From positions 16,166,209 through 16,230,208 of the forward strand of contig NC_135565.1 in assembly GCF_964340395.1 (NCBI RefSeq): DNA of 64,000 bases. Reading direction: 5' to 3'. The DNA is from Glandiceps talaboti. Lineage: Eukaryota; Hemichordata; Enteropneusta; Spengelidae. Of this stretch, positions 60,297-64,000 are shown in pieces. Below the pieces are notes generated by a model, which worked only from the letters and a program-made list of their open reading frames with translations, was not told the origin of the DNA and did not search any database. Position 1 is the stretch's first letter, and every line of letters begins with the position of its first letter. The position numbers and the translations under genes were made by a program.

Positions 60297-63200
60297 AGTG
60301 ATGATGATAGTGATGATGACGGCGATGACGACAATGAGGGTGATGATGCCGATCATGGTGGTTTTGGCAATGACAGTGGTGATGTCTTTAATGCTGTTGT
60401 TTTAGGATTTTTCTAGGGTATGTAAAACTTTACACTTTAGTTCTCTGTTTTATTTTGATCTATTTTACAGAATGCTGGCACATTCTCATTTCCATTCAAT
60501 GAAGAATTGAAAAAGGTAAACTGATTTCATATGATTATTTTTCAAGATCCTGTAATGTATGTTTATATATTGGGGAAAATGACTGTCTATTCCTGAAATT
60601 CTCACAAAATTTCGGCAATAATTCTCGTGCAGTCCTGCGAAAAAGATATTTTCATGAAGGACTGTGCAAAAATTTGAATCTCTCACATAATTGTCAAGCA
60701 GATTGAAAGAAATCTTGTTCCCTCAATAACTAGTGTCTAGTGATACAGTACATCACAGATTACTGTTCACCCTGTTCAATACGTGTCTAGAGATACAGTA
60801 CATCACAGATTACTGTTCACCCTGTTCAATACGTGTCTAGAGATACAGTACATCACAGATTACTGTTCACCCTGTTCAATACGTGTCTAGAGATACAGTA
60901 CATCACAGATTACTGTTCACCCTGTTCAATACGTGTCTAGAGATACAGTACATCACAGATTACTGTTCACCCTGTTCAATACGTGTCTAGTGATACAGTA
61001 CATCACAGATTACTGTTCACCCTGTTCAATACGTGTCTAGAGATACAGTACATCACAGATTACTGTTCACCCTGTTCAATACGTGTCTAGAGATACAGTA
61101 CATCACAGATTACTGTTCACCCTGTTCAATACAACCACAGAGACACCCATAAGAAACTACACATGCCACGATTTAACATATCACCATGCAGCCATTCATG
61201 CCTGCATCAATCTCTACATCTTGTGGCATTCTGTTTAATTGGTTGATTTCATTCACACTAAACGTAGCAAGAAATTGCAGTCGTTTTATCTTAAAAGTGT
61301 AAAATGTGAACGGTTTGTTATTTATTTCCTTGTAATTGTATCAAACAGAGAGAGTACATAAGTAATCTGCAATATGCCATATCACTGTGGTATGGTAATT
61401 GCAGTACTCTGTGTATGTTATAACTAATATGACAATTTTTATTTCATGGTCTTTTCTCTGTCTTTCTACAGAACTTAATTCAGTATATTCTAGACAGTGT
61501 AGCCTTGCCTAGAAGCAGTGAGTGCCATGCCCAATGTCTTCAGACGTTACGCATTTTAAGCCGTGATAAGTTTAAGTTGTATAAGATGGCGGACAGAGAA
61601 GGAGTGGAAATTCTAATGAAACATGCAGGACTTGATTTAGATGCTGTACATGAAATGGAAGACAAAGGTATGACAAGTGTGTGATGTCACTGTCACTAGT
61701 TATTGTGTACATGTATGTCAAGTGTGTGATGTCACCGTATATTGTGTATGTCAAGTACATGATGTCAGCATTTATTGTGAATGCCAAGTGTATGCCATAT
61801 GTCATGCATGACAAGTGTATGATGTGAGCAGTTTTTGTGTATGTCAAGTGTGTGATGTCAAGTGTTTGAATTTATGTCATATTTAGTACAACTGCTGTAC
61901 ATCAAGTGTGTGATGTCATTGTCAGCATTTATTGTGATGTCAAGTGTTTGACGTCAGTGTTTATTGTCATATTAAGTATAACTGTAGTATATCAAGTGTT
62001 TGATGTTAACATTTTTTGTGATGTCAAGTGTTTGATGTTAACATTTTTTGTGTTGTCAAGTGTTTGATGTTAACATTTTTTGTAATGTCAAATGTTTGAT
62101 GTCATATTTAGTACAACTGCTGTTCATCAAGTGTTTGATGTCAGTGTTTATTGTGATGTCAAGTGTTTGATGTTAACATTTATTGTGATGTCAAGTGTTT
62201 GATGTCATATTAAATACAGCTGTCGTACAGATCTTTTAATGTTAGCATAGATCTACTACAAATGTTTTATACTTGTCTTCAACTTTGAGCACTGGTTTTA
62301 CTTTTGGAGTATGTTGGGCTGGAAATATTACTAAATAAGACAAAGACAGACTTGACAAAATCATCAGAAAAGTGGGAGAGGTGGTTGGTAAAAAACAGAC
62401 TAACATTGACAACATATACCACAGACACACTACAGACAGACTGGGAATGATATTAGCTGATGACACACATCCACTTAGGTCAGAACTTGACAGTCAACGA
62501 ATAGATAGAAGCAGCAGACTCAGACTACCACGCACTAGAACAACACGCTACAAGCAATCATTCATCCCAGCAGCAATTAATTACACAACCAACAGACAAA
62601 CCTTGACTGTAGCCCTACATGTTCACATGTCTAGCTGTTGCCACACTTTTCAAGTTGTTGTTGTTCTTTTATCCTGATTATGTATGTATTTTGATTGTAA
62701 AAGTTTTGCTTTTATGTACTTATTTTTTATTGTTTTTATTTACTTGTTTAAATTGTTTTTATGGCAGACACTGAACTTTCCTGATAAGGATCAATAAAGT
62801 TGTATTGTATTGTATTGTATTGTATTGTATTGTACATGTATTGTATTGTATTGTATTATTATTCCCCAATATTTCTTCATTCACCGAGAAAATATTTTGT
62901 CAGTACTCATATCATGACTTGTAGTAACAAGGCCCCTTAGGTCACAAATATTTTTCATGGCTGTACATAGAAAATTACTTGGGAATAATATCCCTTTCAG
63001 AACAAAATATTACAATTTATTTCTGTTGGATTTGTTTGTATTTCAGTGACACTAGAGGCTGAAAAATGTTTGTGTAATTTAGTATTTAACAGTACGTCAG
63101 TACAACGACTTTGTAGGTGAGTTTATTGGGGTTTTCTAGACTTTACAACAAGGTAGTATGTGTCACGGAGATGACTTTCACTCAAAATCAAAAATCTTAA

Positions 63201-64000
63201 AATATCTGCAACCGACAGAGTTTTAATATTTTCTTTATTGAATTAATGTTCTGAATGTCATTGATATTTTTTTTTCTGAAATCTTCAAATAACGATATTT
63301 TTTTAGATTTGTTGAATTTCTCAGATGTTTTGTGTTAAAATCTTGCAGTGTACTGAGATGTGTTATTTAATCTGTTTTAAAGAATGAAGCCATTGTCTGG
63401 ACTTGGCTAGAGGTATTCATGAGTCATTTACTGATTTGAGATACAGTGTGAAAGTCTCGATATTGTCTTCCTAGACTTCTGTCTCTACAGCATATATATA
63501 CATTAGTATACAAATCAAATAGAGAAGAGTAATGTCATGTAAAGTGATCATTTAAAATAATTGTCAAATATCAGGTCAACTACACGTACAAAATATTCTG
63601 ATTTAAAATATCATGACTTATTTTTGTTATTTCAGTCAAAGTTCATGCATTAATGCTATTTTAGCAAGAATGAAGTTATACAGAGATCCACAGATAAATG
63701 CACAGATAAAGGTACGACTACTGTTTTAACCTTGATTTGGACAAAGACATGATAGAATATGCCTCAAGGACCAATTCCTCCCTCAAAAAAGTTGAATTCT
63801 TTGAATGCCTTCATACTATTCGCCATATTGAAAGCTGTGTTCTTGGACAGTGGTCCTAAATGAAATGTAGTATTCACCATCTAGAAACACATTTACGATA
63901 ACAGAGTTCACTAAATCATGCAATCCAGCAAGGGGATCAATGCTCAATACGAGCGGCAATGAAATTCAAGGAAATAGACAATCTTGTATTTTCCAATCGA
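60039..64000 (+). CDS. RIC8A: RIC8/synembryn homologue, N-terminal part (5 exons visible)
   Basis: RIC8 proteins are cytosolic chaperones and guanine-exchange factors for G-alpha subunits. Visible coding exons: 60039-60128, 60471-60515, 61472-61667, 63047-63116, 63636-63711. Phases 0, 0, 1, 2, 0 are consistent. They encode the first 159 of an expected ~530 residues; the gene runs off the right edge. The start is MEDLVRSMLSVLKSGNEEDI. Family landmarks are LQTLRILSRDKFKLY, EAEKCLCNLVFNSTSVQRLC and ILARMKLYRD, which correspond to the first armadillo-like helices. The choice of A rather than B paralogue follows the vertebrate split and is not certain here. Intron 1 holds a GAT repeat, intron 2 a 50-bp x 8 satellite, and intron 3 a degenerate minisatellite, a LINE end and a foldback repeat. 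Confidence 0.9.
60257..60320. repeat. (GAT)n microsatellite in RIC8 intron 1
   Basis: About 15 GAT units (60257-60300), then degenerate GATGATAGT units. Confidence 0.9.
60733..61132. repeat. 50-bp satellite, eight copies, in RIC8 intron 2
   Basis: Eight head-to-tail units of exactly 50 bp start at 60733, 60783, 60833, 60883, 60933, 60983, 61033 and 61083 ('gtgtctagagatacagtac', 'tcacagattactgttcacc'). Units differ only at an a/t position after 'ctag' in the first and sixth units, so the array is young and homogenised. Confidence 0.95.
61670..62220. repeat. Degenerate minisatellite in RIC8 intron 3
   Basis: About 20 variable units based on 'gatgtcaagtgtttgatgt' with 'taacattttttgtg' or 'cagtgtttattgtg' spacers. 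Confidence 0.85.
62260..62860 (+). mobile_element. 5'-truncated LINE 3' end (CR1/L2/Rex-like) in RIC8 intron 3
   Basis: The + strand frame from about 62312 encodes the C-terminal end typical of non-LTR reverse transcriptases: WAGNITK, a stop codon, then DKDRLDKIIRKVGEVVGKKQ, later DDTHPLRSELDSQR, and a basic RLRLPRTRTTRYKQSFIPAAI-type ending. A short 3' UTR follows, with 'ggatcaataaagttgtattg' and then TTGTA units to about 62858, the microsatellite tail common in this LINE group. Only the last ~100 codons remain, with one stop in them. Confidence 0.75.
62856..62991. mobile_element. Short foldback repeat adjoining the LINE tail
   Basis: 'attattccccaatatttctt' at the left and 'acttgggaataatat' at the right are the ends of the same family as 26016-26168. 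Confidence 0.5.

Noticed and set aside
1-64000. Search by eye for CRISPR arrays, rRNA, functional tRNA genes and virus-like or LTR elements
   Set aside because: The tandem arrays have no unique spacers, no rRNA or intact tRNA was recognised, and no integrase, capsid or LTR pair was seen.

Overview
This is a 64-kb piece of an animal nuclear genome, probably from an invertebrate deuterostome (hemichordate or lancelet-like). That placement is an inference. It rests on AT-rich introns, abundant short palindromic DNA elements and CA/GATA-type simple repeats, a bacterial-type Rv2258c-like methyltransferase gene, and intron-rich orthologues of vertebrate housekeeping genes. I cannot name the species. 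No virus-like or LTR element was recognised.

Gene layout, left to right: (1) 9058-10827, + strand: the 3' half of the U1 snRNP 70K gene, from the end of the RNA-recognition motif through the Arg-Asp/Arg-Glu tail; its 5' exons were not found in the window. (2) 14769-18240, - strand: a complete four-exon SAM-dependent methyltransferase (363 aa). Its 3' end lies in an apparently perfect 501-bp tandem duplication, and a decayed inverted copy of its first exon lies at 22162-22343. (3) 27280-29484, - strand: an intronless 734-aa Kelch-like protein with two BTB domains in tandem and an N-myristoylation-type start. (4) 35489-39907, + strand: a complete five-exon GOLT1/Got1 gene (138 aa). (5) 47005-59277, - strand: a complete 14-exon FNBP4 gene (914 aa, two WW domains). 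(6) 60039 to the right edge, + strand: the first five coding exons of RIC8 (synembryn), divergent from FNBP4 across about 760 bp. All intron phases of the assembled genes agree, and each complete CDS divides by three.

The genes do not form one pathway. They cover pre-mRNA splicing (U1-70K, possibly FNBP4), Golgi traffic (GOLT1), G-alpha chaperoning (RIC8), probable ubiquitin-ligase adaptation (Kelch) and small-molecule methylation.

The rest is repeat-rich. Several MITE families are present: a family with TTAAAGGGGAA-type ends in at least six copies, two TTAA-flanked foldback elements, an hAT-like family with CAGTGTGCCCTC ends, and several long perfect or near-perfect palindromes. There is a tRNA-derived SINE, three LINE 3' ends, and many minisatellites, some of which clearly grew out of dispersed repeats. 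The most unusual items are an array of 18 GTAAGT (U1-binding type) hexamers upstream of the U1-70K exons, the double-BTB Kelch protein, the 501-bp duplication, and (UG)n tracts placed about 20 nt behind two 5' splice sites.
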